A stretch of 64,000 nucleotides of DNA, from contig OY855906.1 of the NCBI GenBank assembly GCA_963693305.1, positions 12,547,602-12,611,601 of the forward strand, read 5' to 3'. A model generated the notes under the pieces. The model did no database searches. It was not told the DNA's origin and saw nothing but the letters and a program-made list of their open reading frames with translations. Below, in pieces: positions 22,682 through 34,593 of this stretch. Numbering within the stretch: position 1 is the first letter of the stretch; each line of letters starts with the position of its first letter. The translations under genes were made by a program, and so were the position numbers. The stretch comes from Meandrina meandrites (Eukaryota > Cnidaria > Anthozoa > Scleractinia > Meandrinidae).

Positions 22682-24234
22682 TTAAATATTCATGATAGAC
22701 TTCACTGCATTTCTAAGATTTTGATTCCGTTTAAGATAAAACACGGGATTAACCCATGACGTCATATATGCCGCTGTTATAGACCAAGGTAACGCAATGG
22801 CGTGCACTCGAGGATAATTAAGTTCAAATATTTTCATGGACAAAATTGGCATCAAGGAAGCCAAAAGAATGATGGAAACAATGCACATATCGATAGCCAC
22901 TTTCTTCTCTCGTAGTAATACCGCTGACATTTGACCTGCAGCAACAGCATCGCCCAGCTGGCGGTTGTGATGACGAATGGAGAACAGCATTCTGATGTGA
23001 TTGACAATTGGGACAATAATGAACAAAGCACCAGCAATGACGTTTGCAATGTATTCGAGGAAGCTAGTCAAAACGAATCTAAAGAAGATTAAAAACAGCA
23101 GCCAAATGACGTTGGCGAGGATGGCAATTTTCATTGCGCCTGAAAACCACAGAAATTGAAAGTGTTAGGCTAATTAATGAACGAGATCTAAGTCGGTTAG
23201 CCCTGGTTTATAGTTCAGTTGAGGTTTACACAGACTGTACAGACCGACACTGTGTTAAAGGATTTTTAAATTCTGACTTCACGCCAAGGTGTCTGGTCAG
23301 GCCCATGCTTTCACGACTCCAGCTGTCATAGAAGGAAGCGACTTGCAGTATATCGTCTACTAACCCCCTCATCCCTATCCTCGGAGACCCAGGGGCAGTT
23401 AGTCGGGCGAAACGAAGTAGCCCGGGCAGAAATCGTAACGTCGAATGTTTTCAAGAAGGCGGAATTTTCAGGTTTTCGGGACAACCCATTCAAAGAAACC
23501 TGCCTGAGAGAAGGGCTATATGTATTACTCCAGTCTCCTCTTGCCCTCGAACACAACGCAATGACCTTCCCCTACCCAGACTAATCGATCTGCAGTAACC
23601 GGTAATTTTCTGCGCCTCAGTCTCTCACACTGTTTACGTGTGTGTTTTTATGGAAAATTCTACCTAAGTTATCTTACTTATTTTGGTTATTCCATTACTT
23701 CGGCAATATGAGACCAAGTTAGTGTTACAGAGCACAGGGATACACACACTTCTGATCAATGGCAAAATAACATACTTTTTTTATACCTTTTTTGGTGACC
23801 TTTGCACGATATGCTAATGGTCTTGACAATGCATAATGGCGATCGAAACTTATAATCGCGATGTTACCAAACGACAGGCCCAAAGTTAACGTATTGAAAG
23901 TGAGAAAAACTTCTAATATCAAGTGTTGATGTAAACACGATCGCTGGGCCCTTTGAAAGAAAAATCGCAACGCGACAAACATTGGTTGAGTAGTGATTCC
24001 TGAGAGGCAATCCGCGGAGGCCAGGCTGCACAGTAGAATGTTACTGGGCTTCTGTAATGAGGGATTCTTAACCACAGCGACAATGATGGCCAGGTTACTA
24101 AGGAATGCAAAAGTGGCAGCTGATCCATTGACAACAGCAAGGAGTATGTCGCTGATGTAGGCGACCGTGTCGTTCCTTGCGGCGCCAATAAATGGAGGTA
24201 GCCCACAAAGTGTGCCGTTTACACCTGTACGCAT
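22682..24234 (-). CDS. GPCR2: class A (rhodopsin-like) receptor, two exons
   Basis: Exon 1 is 23787-24234 and exon 2 is 22682-23139. They join at a phase-1 GT-AG intron of 647 bp into 301 residues. The N-terminus (MRTGVNGTLCG) is short, with NGT and NDT glycosylation sequons and no signal peptide. TM1 is around residues 30-56 (AVVNGSAATFAFLSNLAI), TM2 carries LASADCL, and TM3 ends SFDRHYALSRPLAYR with DRH in place of DRY. The intron lies in intracellular loop 2. TM6 (IILLASLMPIL) lacks the usual CWxP. TM7 has NPVFY, followed by a helix-8-like LKRNQNLRNAVKSI. Extracellular loop 2 is very short and has no cysteine. Such features recall the melanocortin/adenosine-related group, but ligand and closest family cannot be fixed by eye. 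Likely a plasma-membrane G-protein-coupled receptor. Confidence 0.88.
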
Positions 24235-24464
24235 TTTGTCCTGCCGGTAGAATTTGATGCCTAATTTAAAGAAAATGCAAAGGTGAAATTAATTTCCTTT
24301 CTTGTTTACTGAAATTGTTTCCAGTGTTTAACATTGCGACGTAACAAGTAACAAGTGCAGGCAATGCAAACGGAAGGAGTTCCAGGTCTTCCAGGATTGA
24401 AACATCTTTAATTTTGAAAGAGTTCTTCAAAGGAATTCAAAAATGAAAAATATTTTACACACCA

Positions 24465-24717
24465 GGGTCGGGTTGTTCAAAGCACGATTAAGCTAATCTA
24501 AGATTACCGTGAATTTTGATTTCAGTTGTTTTTTTTCTGCCTTTTCAGTGAGGCTTTCTGTTTATACTTTTTCCTCCCGTTTTGACGTCAACTAATCTCA
24601 ATCTTCACAAAACATAAGCAATAAAAACACTTTTATACAAGAGAAATTGAGCTCTCGATTAACTTTTAATCCTGGGTTAGCGTTAATCGGCTTTCGAACA
24701 AACTCGGCGGGCCAGGT
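24465..24717. mobile_element. Harbinger-type MITE in the GPCR2 tail
   Basis: The ends GGTCGGGTTGTTCAAAGC and the reverse complement of GGCCCGCCGAGTTTGTTCGA are imperfect inverted repeats. Both resemble the GGCCCGGTTGTTCGAAAG terminus of the Harbinger derivative at 38994-39909. The same element occurs at the matching place in the GPCR3 tail (about 43382-43608), so it predates the duplication. Confidence 0.6.
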
Positions 24718-25531
24718 TGTTAAGAGGCTGTCCGCGTAACAGCGGATAAGGCAAATTTTGGACCTTCACCGATTTCTCTAATATTTTCAGTGAAAGTCGA
24801 CCATTATATCCCATGAACAAATATCATTTATTTGGATCAAATCTTTTATTTTTATTTTTTGCGAGGCGGTTTTCACTGCAACCTCAAAACCACCCAATTT
24901 GCATTTGCAGACTCCATAATTTAGCATTAAATATCGGTCGCTGCCAAATCGTATTTCCTTAACCAAACAAGCTGAATATTTTATATATCAAGGTTTTATG
25001 TTTCTTCTATACTTTAACGGTTAAACAATTGTATTCTATAAAATTTTGACTGAGTTATGAATTTTCAAAAACACTTCCTAACGGACTCAGGAATGCGTGA
25101 CACGTAACATACCTGTAGTTGAAAGCGATTTTCTCGAATGTGGGACCTGATCAGAAGTCAAGTCTATTGTATCTCGAAAGTACTAATACCAGTATAGAAA
25201 CCTATCGAATAAAATTTGTGGGCACTCTGCACTTCGCGCCGTACAGAGCAGCAAGATTTTCCCAAATTTTCGCCATTTTGATTAAAACCAAAGATAACGA
25301 CGGTCCGATTTCTTTACAGGGAACGCCTATAGATACGATCATTACCACTAAACACCACACTGTGGCATGCAAATAAATAATATTTGTCGATTTGGCCGTC
25401 GTTTGAGGAAGAAATCTACCGTTGCTGCAGGATTTTCAAAAGAAACAGTGATAAATATCAATATGCAAATTAGCTCCGAAAGCGACATTTTGCTATATTT
25501 ATCTCTGTAATTCCCGAAAACTTTTTTCCTT

Positions 25532-25971
25532 AAAGAGTCTGACCCACCCACTTTGCATTGCGCGCCCTGATGTTGTTTACGAGCCCGGAGGACCACAAAA
25601 ACTAATGTAACATGATGACGCTTTTTTCAAAAACAGCGATCGTTCCAATATAACAAACTGAAGAGAAGAGATAAGACTTGTTTCTAGCATTCACATCGCG
25701 ATGGAAACAGATTTTACTTCTCGGTCGCTATCACTGGCTTTTTTGGGGGCCCCGAAAATGGCGGATTGACAAAGGTGAGAAATCCGTTTGTATCGCGATG
25801 TGAATGCTAGAAACAAGTCTTATCGCTTCCTATAGCTTCTCTTCAGTTTGTTATCTTCGAACGATCGCTGTTTTTGAAAGAAGCGTTATCGTGAAACGAT
25901 AGTTTTTGTGGGCCTTCGCGCTCGTAAACAACAATAGGCGCGCAATGCAAAGTGGGTGGGCCAGATTCTTT
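25532..25971. mobile_element. MITE with long inverted arms, nested in the left arm
   Basis: The ends AAAGAGTCTGACCCACCCAC and the reverse complement of GTGGGTGGGCCAGATTCTTT match. Inverted similarity continues for about 190 bp to each side of a central stretch near 25720-25780, through AACAAACTGAAGAGAAG and GCATTCACATCGCGATG. The mirror arm (near 30208) lacks it and shows the empty site CCTAAAAATTATT in reverse complement. Confidence 0.8.
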
Positions 25972-26763
25972 AAAAATTATTTTACAAGGCAAAGAAATGT
26001 TCCTTACCTGAGAAAGATGCCTTTCAGACTATGTAAAAGCGTTTCAGTTTTGCTGTGCATGAGTGATTATTTTCATTTCCCACGCTGCGGCCGGTATTAC
26101 ACAGTGTTTGTTTTGTTTGCAAGGTTGTTCAGTTTCACCCTAATTCAATTAAAGGCAGGCAAGTTGTCTACTTTTTCAAAAAGGTCTCTCAGCTCATCCT
26201 TTACAACGTCGGAGGTACCTGACTAATTGTCAATTAAAAGTTTATTGACAATTTCCCCCAATGAATATCGAAAAAAAATCCTGAAAGTATCATATCAAAA
26301 CGAAACTTCAAGTACTAGGTCTTAATGAGGTTAGCCGTAGGCCTCAGGCGTAACAGTCGTTGGCCGAAAAAAAAAATGTTAACCGTAAAAAGAAATTTCT
26401 AGCCACGAAAGCCGAAGTCTCAGGATTTCGTGTCAGGACTTTCACTTGTCTTGGTACCGAGAAGTGTTAGATTTGCTCCAAGTCGTTCGCTTTTTCTTTG
26501 TGTCAACAGAGCTACTGTATTTGAATTGATCATTGTCGTCCCCAGAGCCCGCGATCCTTCTGGTCTCCATCAGGGTTCGAGAACTCTGACCGTTCCCAAT
26601 TTCTCAGCATTAACATGAACATGCACAGAGTTTTCGTTCTGTATCTTTAAGCCAATCAGATTTGTCAGATTTGACAATGAGTCCGTGAATCGCGGACTTG
26701 AGGTGTTGGAGGCGGAAAGAGGTCTCGATTCCTGGCGCAGAGCAGAAGGATCGAGTTACTATA

Positions 26764-26902
26764 TGCCTCCGTTTGAAAACGAATCTACGTGCGAAGCCAT
26801 TCATGTGAAAATGCCTTCCACCTTCACGTCCAGTTTCACGCAAATCAAACCTCTTTTATTTGAATGGTTTCGCACGAAGACTCGTTTTGAATCTGAGGCA
26901 AA
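26764..26902. mobile_element. small hairpin MITE in the foldback left arm
   Basis: The ends GCCTCCGTTTGAAAACGAAT and the reverse complement of CGTTTTGAATCTGAGGC are inverted. Both continue into CGTGCGAA.CCATTCA. The mirrored right arm of the foldback lacks it. Confidence 0.65.
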
Positions 26903-26933
26903 AAGCAACTCGGAGATGGCCTACAGACCTTTT

Positions 26934-27090
26934 GCGCTTGGGCGATTTGTTGCCCCATTTACAGACCATTTGATGATACTCTTGAGAATTCGCGTGTATA
27001 TGAATGAATAAATTTTATGTGGATAAAAGAAAAATTCTCTAGAGAATATCACGTGGTCTGTTATGGGAAAACAAACCGCCCAAGCGAAAA
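26934..27090. mobile_element. second small MITE in the foldback left arm
   Basis: GCGCTTGGGCGATTTGTTG at left mirrors AACAAACCGCCCAAGCGA at right. It is absent from the opposite arm. Confidence 0.6.
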
Positions 27091-28251
27091 AGGTCTATTG
27101 ATCGCTTACGAAAAAGGATACAAAAAGATACAAGATCGCGCATTGAAGTGTTCGCGCGCGAAACGCAGGATTTCCAGAAATGGCTCGTTCAACGATCAGA
27201 CGCAATTTTTGAGTTTTAAGCCAGACTGTGCGCCCTCCTTATCCAGCGGTCTTTTGCGAATCAAACGAGCGAGCAACTTGGAGCAAGTGCCGTAGCACAT
27301 TGTAATTCATAGCACTTGCTCCAAGTTGCTCGCTCGTTTGATTCGCAAAAGACCGCTGGATAAGGAGGGTGCACAGTCTGGCTTAAAAATAAAAAAATTG
27401 CTACTGTTCGCGGAACGAGCCATTCCTATAATTTAATAGTGCGCTTCGCGCGCGAACACTTCAATGCGCGATTTTGTTTCCTTTTTTGTAAGTGATCAAT
27501 TCACGGTCTCGTCTCCAGAGGCCGCGATCCATCTTGCCTGCGCCAGGAATCAAGACATCTGGCCGCCTCCAAAACCGTTAGTCCGCGATTAACGGACTCA
27601 ATGTCAAATCTGACAAATCTGATTGGCTGAAAGATACAGAACGAGTGCTCTGCGCATGTTAATGCTCAGAAATTTGAGTTCTCGATCCCTGATGGAGACC
27701 AGAAGGATCGCGGGCTCTGGGGGCCAGAATGATTAATTCAAATAACCCTGTTGACACAAAGAAAAAGCGAACGACTTGGAGCAAATGTAACACTTCTCGG
27801 TACCAAAACACGTAAAAGTCTTGACAAGAAATCCTGAGACTTTCACTTTTGCGGCTAGAACTTTCTTTTTACGGTTAACATTTTTTTTTTCGGCCAACGA
27901 CTGTTACGCCTAAGACTTAATTTTTTGGTCGCTTTGCGGCTAACGGCTAACCTCATTAAGATCCACTACTTAACGACGTTTCGTTTTGATATATACTTCG
28001 GCTTAGTTTTAGGAGTTTTTTTTTTCGACATTTATAGGGGGAAATTAATTTGTCACCCTCCCCCCCCCCCCCCTCGCCTCCCACCCCGCTCCCGTGAATT
28101 CCAGTGATCCGCCATGTAACTGAGTACGTACAAAACAGAGGTGGACTAGATAGATTTTATCACGACATTTTAATATAAAACTTTTTATTGACAAAAATAG
28201 TCAGGTACCTCAAACATTTTAAGGATGAGCTGAGAGAGCTTTGAAAATGTA

Positions 28252-30013
28252 GGGCGCGATCCATTGGACCAAAATTTCCGGAAATTGCGGTACAAAATCG
28301 AATGGAACAGAACGTTTCTGGAAACTCATTTCGAAAATTTTGGGCAACCTCCAGAGGTTGTCCTATTTTCCGGAAATTTGGAAATTCCGGGAAATTCCTG
28401 TTCCATTGGGCATTGTCACTACGTTTCGTCCTCTTCAAGACCTAAAAGATGGCGGCGGCAGGAGTTTTCACCAGCCATACGTATGTTTCTTCGTTTTACG
28501 CGACATAGAATAATTCTCATGACACATTTTAATGTCAGCGACGCGACGACACGTTTCGTACAATTCTTGGAAAAGAAGTTTCTTGATCTTGTCAAGTGTA
28601 ATGTAACGTAATCGTATCGTAACTGAAAATAAATCGTACAGCGGGCGTACAGACAGATATCTCGAAAGATTGAGTTCAAAATAGTCATAGATGTAACTAC
28701 GGGTAAATTTACCTCTTCTCAGGAACAGGAATTATGCGGGTATCAGCGGCCATCCCGGGGGGTCGACCCCCGGGACACCCACGGGCAACCCGCGGGCATG
28801 GTAGGGGATTTGTTGGAAAACCTTGCCTGAGAGTCTGGGGCATTTGCGTTTCGGGGCAAACACCCCCGGGATCCTACCCACGGGATTTGCAGATGGTCCA
28901 GGTCCATAATGGTCAGCGGCAGTTCATTACAACCACTCCCGCCCTGATCAGCTGATCACAACGTCAAGCGCTCGACAACCACACTCGACTGATTGTTGAT
29001 GGTTCGGCTTTCAGGTGAGTTATTTTCCATTGAATATCTACAAAATCTGCAAGTATAATTAAACCATCCTCTTCGGGAAAACGCTGGAAACAAAGCCAAA
29101 ATGTCTTTCAAACCAAGGATGGAACTTTTTAAAACGTGCTTTTAAAGATTGCTATTCGTTCATTGTTTTTCATTACTTTAATTGAGAAACTGTTCAACTG
29201 GTTAAACGTTAACATAACGGTATACCCACAATTGGAAAGAAAAAGTTTTTTTGAAATACAAAAGTAGGTGGCGTCAAGGGTGACGCCAATACATTGAGAA
29301 GAATATTAAAAGAGTCTATCTTCTGACTAAATTTTTCGCCTAATCCAAAAAGTTTCATGATAATTATAGTAACCGTTTTCGTTCAGAGATATTTTCAATT
29401 TATCCTCAGAAAGTGGTAGATCATCGCGTAATCTATCAATTAAAACATTGTTCAGCGCATGAGTTTATAAAGAGATGTATAGAGTCTATAGAGGCAACGG
29501 ATAACAAAGACGAGTGAGGTTGTAAAGAAAGCAATTTTATTAATAAAATGGTAAGACTTCATTTTGTGCTTGTTTCCTGACTACTCTTGTATTTAATACA
29601 GTATATTTTTTTGTCCTGTCTTTGACGATCACAGGAAAAAAGCCCTCAGAAATCTGTTTTGCTTTTCGCTGGGATATGGCACGGCCTTGGGGGTGGGGAT
29701 ATTTGTCGCAATGTTTAAGCTCCACCCCAGGGGCCTTAAAAAGCATTTGTCAGAGCTGATTTGACAAATGCCCCTGGGTCCCCGGGGGTCGACCCCCGGG
29801 ATGGCCGCTGATACCCGCATTATCATCTCCTTGTTGCTTCGCAAGATTAAAAATGTCTGTTTACTTGAAATCGTACTCGAGTAACAAACAACTCGAACGG
29901 CAAACCCGCCATTTTGACGTGACCGGTTCAGTCAAGTGGAAAATACCGTTCCTTTCGGCACGGGAAAATTTCGGAAACTCAAACCGAAATTTTTGGTTGA
30001 ATGGATCGCGCCC
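28252..30013. mobile_element. TIR element with GTA duplication, nested
   Basis: The ends GGGCGCGATCCATTGGACCA and the reverse complement of GAATGGATCGCGCCC match (further inverted similarity with AAATTTC..GGAA motifs). It is flanked by GTA at 28249-28251 and 30014-30016. The opposite arm of the host palindrome shows the unoccupied site with one GTA (TTGTCTACTTTTTC, reverse complement, near 26167). A 3-bp duplication is Harbinger-like. It carries no recognisable gene, only a nested element at 28735-29819. Confidence 0.85.
28735..29819. mobile_element. TTA-flanked TIR element with CCCGGG-rich ends
   Basis: The inverted ends TGCGGGTATCAGCGGCCATC, continuing through CCCGGGGGTCGACCCCCGGG-like palindromes, are flanked by TTA at 28732-28734 and 29820-29822. 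The 3-bp TTA duplication fits a PIF/Harbinger mode (inference). About 1.1 kb with no transposase. It is the innermost doll of the 24.7-31.0 kb nest. Confidence 0.83.
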
Positions 30014-31016
30014 GTAGACAACTTGCCTGCTTTTAATTGAATTAGAGTGAAACCAACAGCCTGGCAAACACTGTGTTACCGGCCGCAGCGTGGGAAATGA
30101 ATTTAATCACTCATGCACAGCAAAACTGAAACGCTTTTACATAGTCTGAAAGGCATCTTTTCTCAGGTAAGGAATATTTCTTTGCCTTGTAAAATAATTT
30201 TTAGGAAAAAAAGTTTTCGGGAATTACAGAGATAAATATAGCAAAATGTCGCTTTCGGAGCTAATTTGCATATTGATATTTATCACTGTTTCTTTTGAAA
30301 ATCCTGCAACAACGGTAGATTTTTTCCTCAAACGACGGCTAAACCGACAAATATTATTTATTTGCATGCCACAGTGTAGTGTTTAGTGGTAATGGTCGTA
30401 TCTATAGGCGTTCCCTGTAAAGAAATCGGACCGTCGTTATCTTTGGTTTTAATCAAAATGGCGAAAATTTGGGAAAATCTTGCTGCTCTGTACGGCGCGA
30501 AGTGCAGAGTGCCCACAAATTTTATTCGATAGGTTTCTAGACTGGTATTAGTACTTTCGAGATACAATAGACTTGACTTCTGATCAGGTCCCACATTCGA
30601 GAAAATCGCTTTCAACTACAGGTATGTTACGTGTCACGCATTCCTGAGTCCGTTAGGAAGTGTTTTTGAAAATTCATAACTCAGTCAAAATTTTATAGAA
30701 TACAATTGTTTAACCGTTAAAGTATAGAAGAAACATAAAACCTTGATATATAAAATATTCAGCTTGTTTGGTTAAGGAAATACGATTTGGCAGCGACCGA
30801 TATTTAATGCTAAATTATGGAGTCTGCAAATGCAAATTGGGTGGTTTTGAGGTTGCAGTGAAAACCGCCTCGCAAAAAATAAAAATAAAAGATTTGATCC
30901 AAATAAATGTGATATTTGTTCATGGGATATAATGGTCGACTTTCACTGAAAATATTAGAGAAATCGGTGAAGGTCCAAAATTTGCCTTATCCGCTGTTAC
31001 GCGGACAGCCTCTTAA

Positions 31017-34000
31017 ATGTGCATATTTAACCTTTGATCCTATGTAAAGTACGTGTGTTGATGCAGTCCACTACTTTTTGTCGATATTTGGTTCTGGCGA
31101 AAATCTTCTTGCTGTAAATATTAACTGGCTGTTTCACAGGTTTTTCAGTGGTTCTTGTTTTATGCACGGGAAAACATACACTAGTCGTTTTCGTTTCGAA
31201 CGCAATGCCTTACACTCGCCATTTCTTGTCCACCTGGATTCAGCGATCCGTTTAGAAAAGTCCCCCTCCGAACGGCTAGAGCATCAGTTTAAAATGATTT
31301 GCCAACCGTTTGTACGACTTATTGGGCTTGGGTCATCAGTTCAGAGAAAAGTTGCCCATTCGATAGGCAAGAGTTGTCTCGCTCGAAATGCAAATCTATC
31401 ATCGTTTTCAAGTCATTATTTTATCATTTAGAGCGAAATTTCCAGTTTAGATCACTATAAAAGCAGCGTATACCAATGTTGCTCAAATATAAAACAAAAT
31501 AGTACAAAAATTAATTGGCAATTTGGTAGTAAGGCATTATAATTATCTTTACTCTACATTTACGGAATTTTAAATCTACTATTGCATTGCTAACAGCGAA
31601 ACTAAATGACTTACCTTGTAGCCAAACCAGGAAAACGAATAAGAAAAAAAATTCTTTCTGGCCAGGTTCACATATTGATCACTTGTGTAGTAGTGTTTAT
31701 TTCCTTGACATATCACAGACTTCCAGCAAAAATCAAGCTGGTCAATTTTAATCTTAAAATCTTGCCAATTAAGATGTAGATAATCTCATTCAAATTCCGA
31801 AAATCTCAGTTTATGTCAAATCAATTTGGGTTTAATTGAGTACAAATTTCTAATATAGCAAGCTCTGGCTTTGCGTTTACGTCATATTAATCTTCTTATT
31901 AATTACCGGTTTGTTTATTATTTAATTGACTTTTCTGCTCGATCGTTAATTAGTATTTTTTAATTAAGCAATACCACAGTAGAATCTTTGACGCTAATTA
32001 TAACCTGATTTCAATTCTGGGAATTAACCAGCTGTACTTTCTACAATTGGTTTTACTCGCTCGCCGGTCGGGTAAGTAAAGGGTAAGTGCTTAACCAAAT
32101 GATTTCAAAATAACGATGTAATGGACTGAGCAGTGAATCAAATGATACAACACCTAGAATAAACTAACAAATTATAGACACCATATAAAAGTCGAGTTTT
32201 CTAAATTTTGCAAAGAAAACCGATCAAAAATAGTAAGAGGTGATGCTTAAAACGTTTTCAACATTCATGTTGAATTTGGGTGTCATTAAAAAGTATTTCT
32301 GTCAGTTAATATACACGAGAAAAGAAAAGGAAATTCGAAACACTGATTATGCAAATCAAACGTTCGAAGAATTAATTTTATTTTCCTCCATTTGGCTTTT
32401 GTTGCTTGCCGACTAAGTGATGATTTCATATTTTGCGTGGGCTGAGCGGCGAGTCAAATCAGTTCTCGGTTAACTGTTCATTTTTCGGACAATCTTTCAG
32501 CCTCGGGCATTATCCTCCAATATACCATCCGCTTGAAGGGGTTTATTTACTAAATATTATACACTTAATGTATAGTCCCGAGGAAAACAGTTGGTTCTGT
32601 TTACCCGAGAGTCAGGACTCGAGGGAAAACGAAACTAACTGTTTTCCTCGGGACTATAAATTTAGTGTTTTGTTATATATTTAGACTTTTCCTTAAACAA
32701 TCATACAGCAAAAACAAACAAACAAACACGGCACAACTTTTTTATTCACAACCGTCAATCCTGCTGAATGAATAAGTCTTAACCTAATTACAAATGTTTC
32801 GAAGTACATGAAAAGGTAAAGTATACTTTTATAACCTCAATAACGAATAAAAAAAATCATATGGAATTGTAACATGGTAACATTCGCTCCAGAAAATGCC
32901 CCCGCGTTAAAGTCTACAGTCTCCTGGCTATGAGATGCGAAATTCTGCATAGTCACAGGGGAGTTTACCACTGTGTTTCTTCCAAAAGGATTTTCACTTG
33001 TTTGCTCATGCATCGCCAAAATTGTAGTTGATTCAAGATTTTCAACAGAACAGGCATTACTGACTAGCCATGAATAAACTCATGAGGCAAAATTTTGCGT
33101 GTCCTACATCTTTTAAAACGCTTATAACTCGACTGTTGAGCTGAAATTTTCTAGAGGCATAAAAGAATGATGGAAGTTTACGAATGTTTTCTTTGATTTG
33201 GTAGATTGCGCTTTACGGCGACGCTAGAGCGCCATTAGTGCCAAATTGAAAAATCCGTGATTTTGTGTGCAAGTTTGAGGATCGAATAGAAGACAGATCT
33301 CTGTGATTGTACCTCTAGTGTGTCATGACAGAAACGAATTTTTTAATTTAAACTTTTGCCAGCGAGAAAAAGTCGTTTAAATGTGCAAAATTGAATTTAA
33401 CGCCTTCTATCTCTTTTAAAACCACTCTTTTAGAATACAGTATTCCTAGTTTACCTCTCTGCAGTGCCAGCTCATGAAGTTCTTAATCTGCGCTGAATTC
33501 TTGGACACAAAATTGTTGGAAAAGTCAAAACTTTGAGATTTCCGAACTGGTCCGATCAAAAGACGAGTGCCAAGGGAGGTAATTATGGTAATTACATTCC
33601 AAGCTTTAATGCTGAGATCAGAAAAGAACAATGCGGAATAGAATGCTCTCGGTTTTACAAAGAGAAAATACAACCAAAATGCACTGTAAAATAAACAGGT
33701 TTCATAAAGAAGACAAAGTCTCTTAAATGAAAACAATGTTTTGTGTCTGCAATTTGAATCTTCTGCTGTTCTGTTGACTGGGGCCGCAGGGTCCGTGCCA
33801 CACATGAATACTTCAAATCGCACGCCATATTTTATTCAGTCATGAATATTCCGCAAACTTGTCGATGTCAGTCGTTGCGCTTTGGGCATACGCTTAAAAT
33901 ATATGCATAATGATTGCCTGGAGTAAGAGCAAACGCTGCTCTCAGATTTGTGTCCCGAAACATGCATTAAGCTCATAATTTCTTGAAGTAATTTAAGCTC

Positions 34001-34593
34001 ATAATTTCTTGAAGTGTTCAAAGATGTTTCAGACAATTTTTTGTGAATCGTTGGAAAAAAGCACAGTTGAATTTTGTGTTAAACCAGTCAACAACTCAAA
34101 CTTAAAAGGCTTGAGGATAGTAAATCATTCTCACTGTATGCAATAGCCCTGACGCGGGAGGCTAAGTTATGGGAGGATACCCGCGACTGCCAGGGCAAAA
34201 GGTGTGTCAAATGTAGAAAACAGCATCGACCGCCACCAGGGGAGGTGGGAGGGCGAAACTTTTAACGTGACTTCACCGAACTTTGTTGAACTGACCATGA
34301 GGAGACAGAAATTGTGATATTTGAAGCGATGGCCGCAATGCATCATGCTACTAGCGCGCAGGTACAGAACGCTGGAATTTGAAGAGCTTACGCCTTTCCC
34401 GCGCGACGGGCTAATTATGTATGCAGTGGCATCTAATGAACGTATACATCTAATGATCGATTCTGGTTCGATCTTTACAATATAAACATCTGCTTTTGTC
34501 ATAAGTGCACAATTCCTTAATAGTGACAGTTAGTCTATAGAGTAGCTTGAAACTGAATTCGATTGAGAGACCATTAAACGAAAACAGACTTAC
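31017..34593. repeat. duplicated spacer block, copy C
   Basis: Collinear with 19291-22515. It includes the short hairpin form at 32561-32668 and a copy-specific insertion of about 330 bp at roughly 34113-34445, after AAAGGCTTGAGGATAG. The short frames at 31078-31431 and 33446-33823 match frames in copy B only in part, and they carry no known motif. I see no gene. Confidence 0.8.
32561..32668. mobile_element. hairpin element (CCCGAGGGAAA palindrome), short form
   Basis: Same element as 20782-20921. The arms ACACTTAATGTATAGTCCCG and CGGGACTATAAATTTAGTGT fold on each other, with a reduced centre (GAGTCAGGACTC). Confidence 0.65.

Larger units (their letters stand above)
26250..28046. mobile_element. 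foldback palindrome with about 21-nt spacer
   Basis: Two mirror arms, 26250-27290 and 27312-28046, start and end AATTTCCCCC/GGGGGAAATT. They meet at GGAGCAAGTGC and GCACTTGCTCC around a spacer of about 21 nt. Shared arm landmarks include GACTGTTACGCC (inverted), GAGCCCGCGATCCTTCTGGT and AATCAAACGAGCGAGCAACT. The left arm is longer because of added sequence at about 26755-27092, which holds two small inverted-repeat inserts (26764-26902 and 26934-27090). It sits at the centre of the TTAA element. No transposase. Confidence 0.85.
24724..31012. mobile_element. TTAA-flanked giant palindromic element with nested insertions
   Basis: The ends are inverted copies (GAGGCTGTCCGCGTAACAGC...), flanked by TTAA at 24720-24723 and 31013-31016. 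The paralogous unit has an uninterrupted site with a single TTAA (AGATTGTTAAATGTGC, near 43609). The left arm (24724-26249) and right arm (28176-28251 plus 30014-31012) are near-identical mirror images; an 85-codon frame at 25119 reappears inverted at 30615. TTAA duplication is typical of piggyBac and Kolobok families, and no transposase is present. Between and within the arms lie elements at about 25532-25971, 26250-28046 and 28252-30013, the last with its own insert at 28735-29819. Confidence 0.9.

Noticed and set aside
25119..30615. Paired 85-codon frames MKAIFSNVGPDQK..., on opposite strands
   Set aside because: Again mirror copies in the arms of the TTAA palindrome, with no recognisable domain.
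33446..33823. Hydrophobic 125-codon frame in spacer C as a membrane protein gene
   Set aside because: The matching frame in spacer B (21795-22052) differs at its start and length, there is no known motif, and it sits in a non-coding duplicated block.
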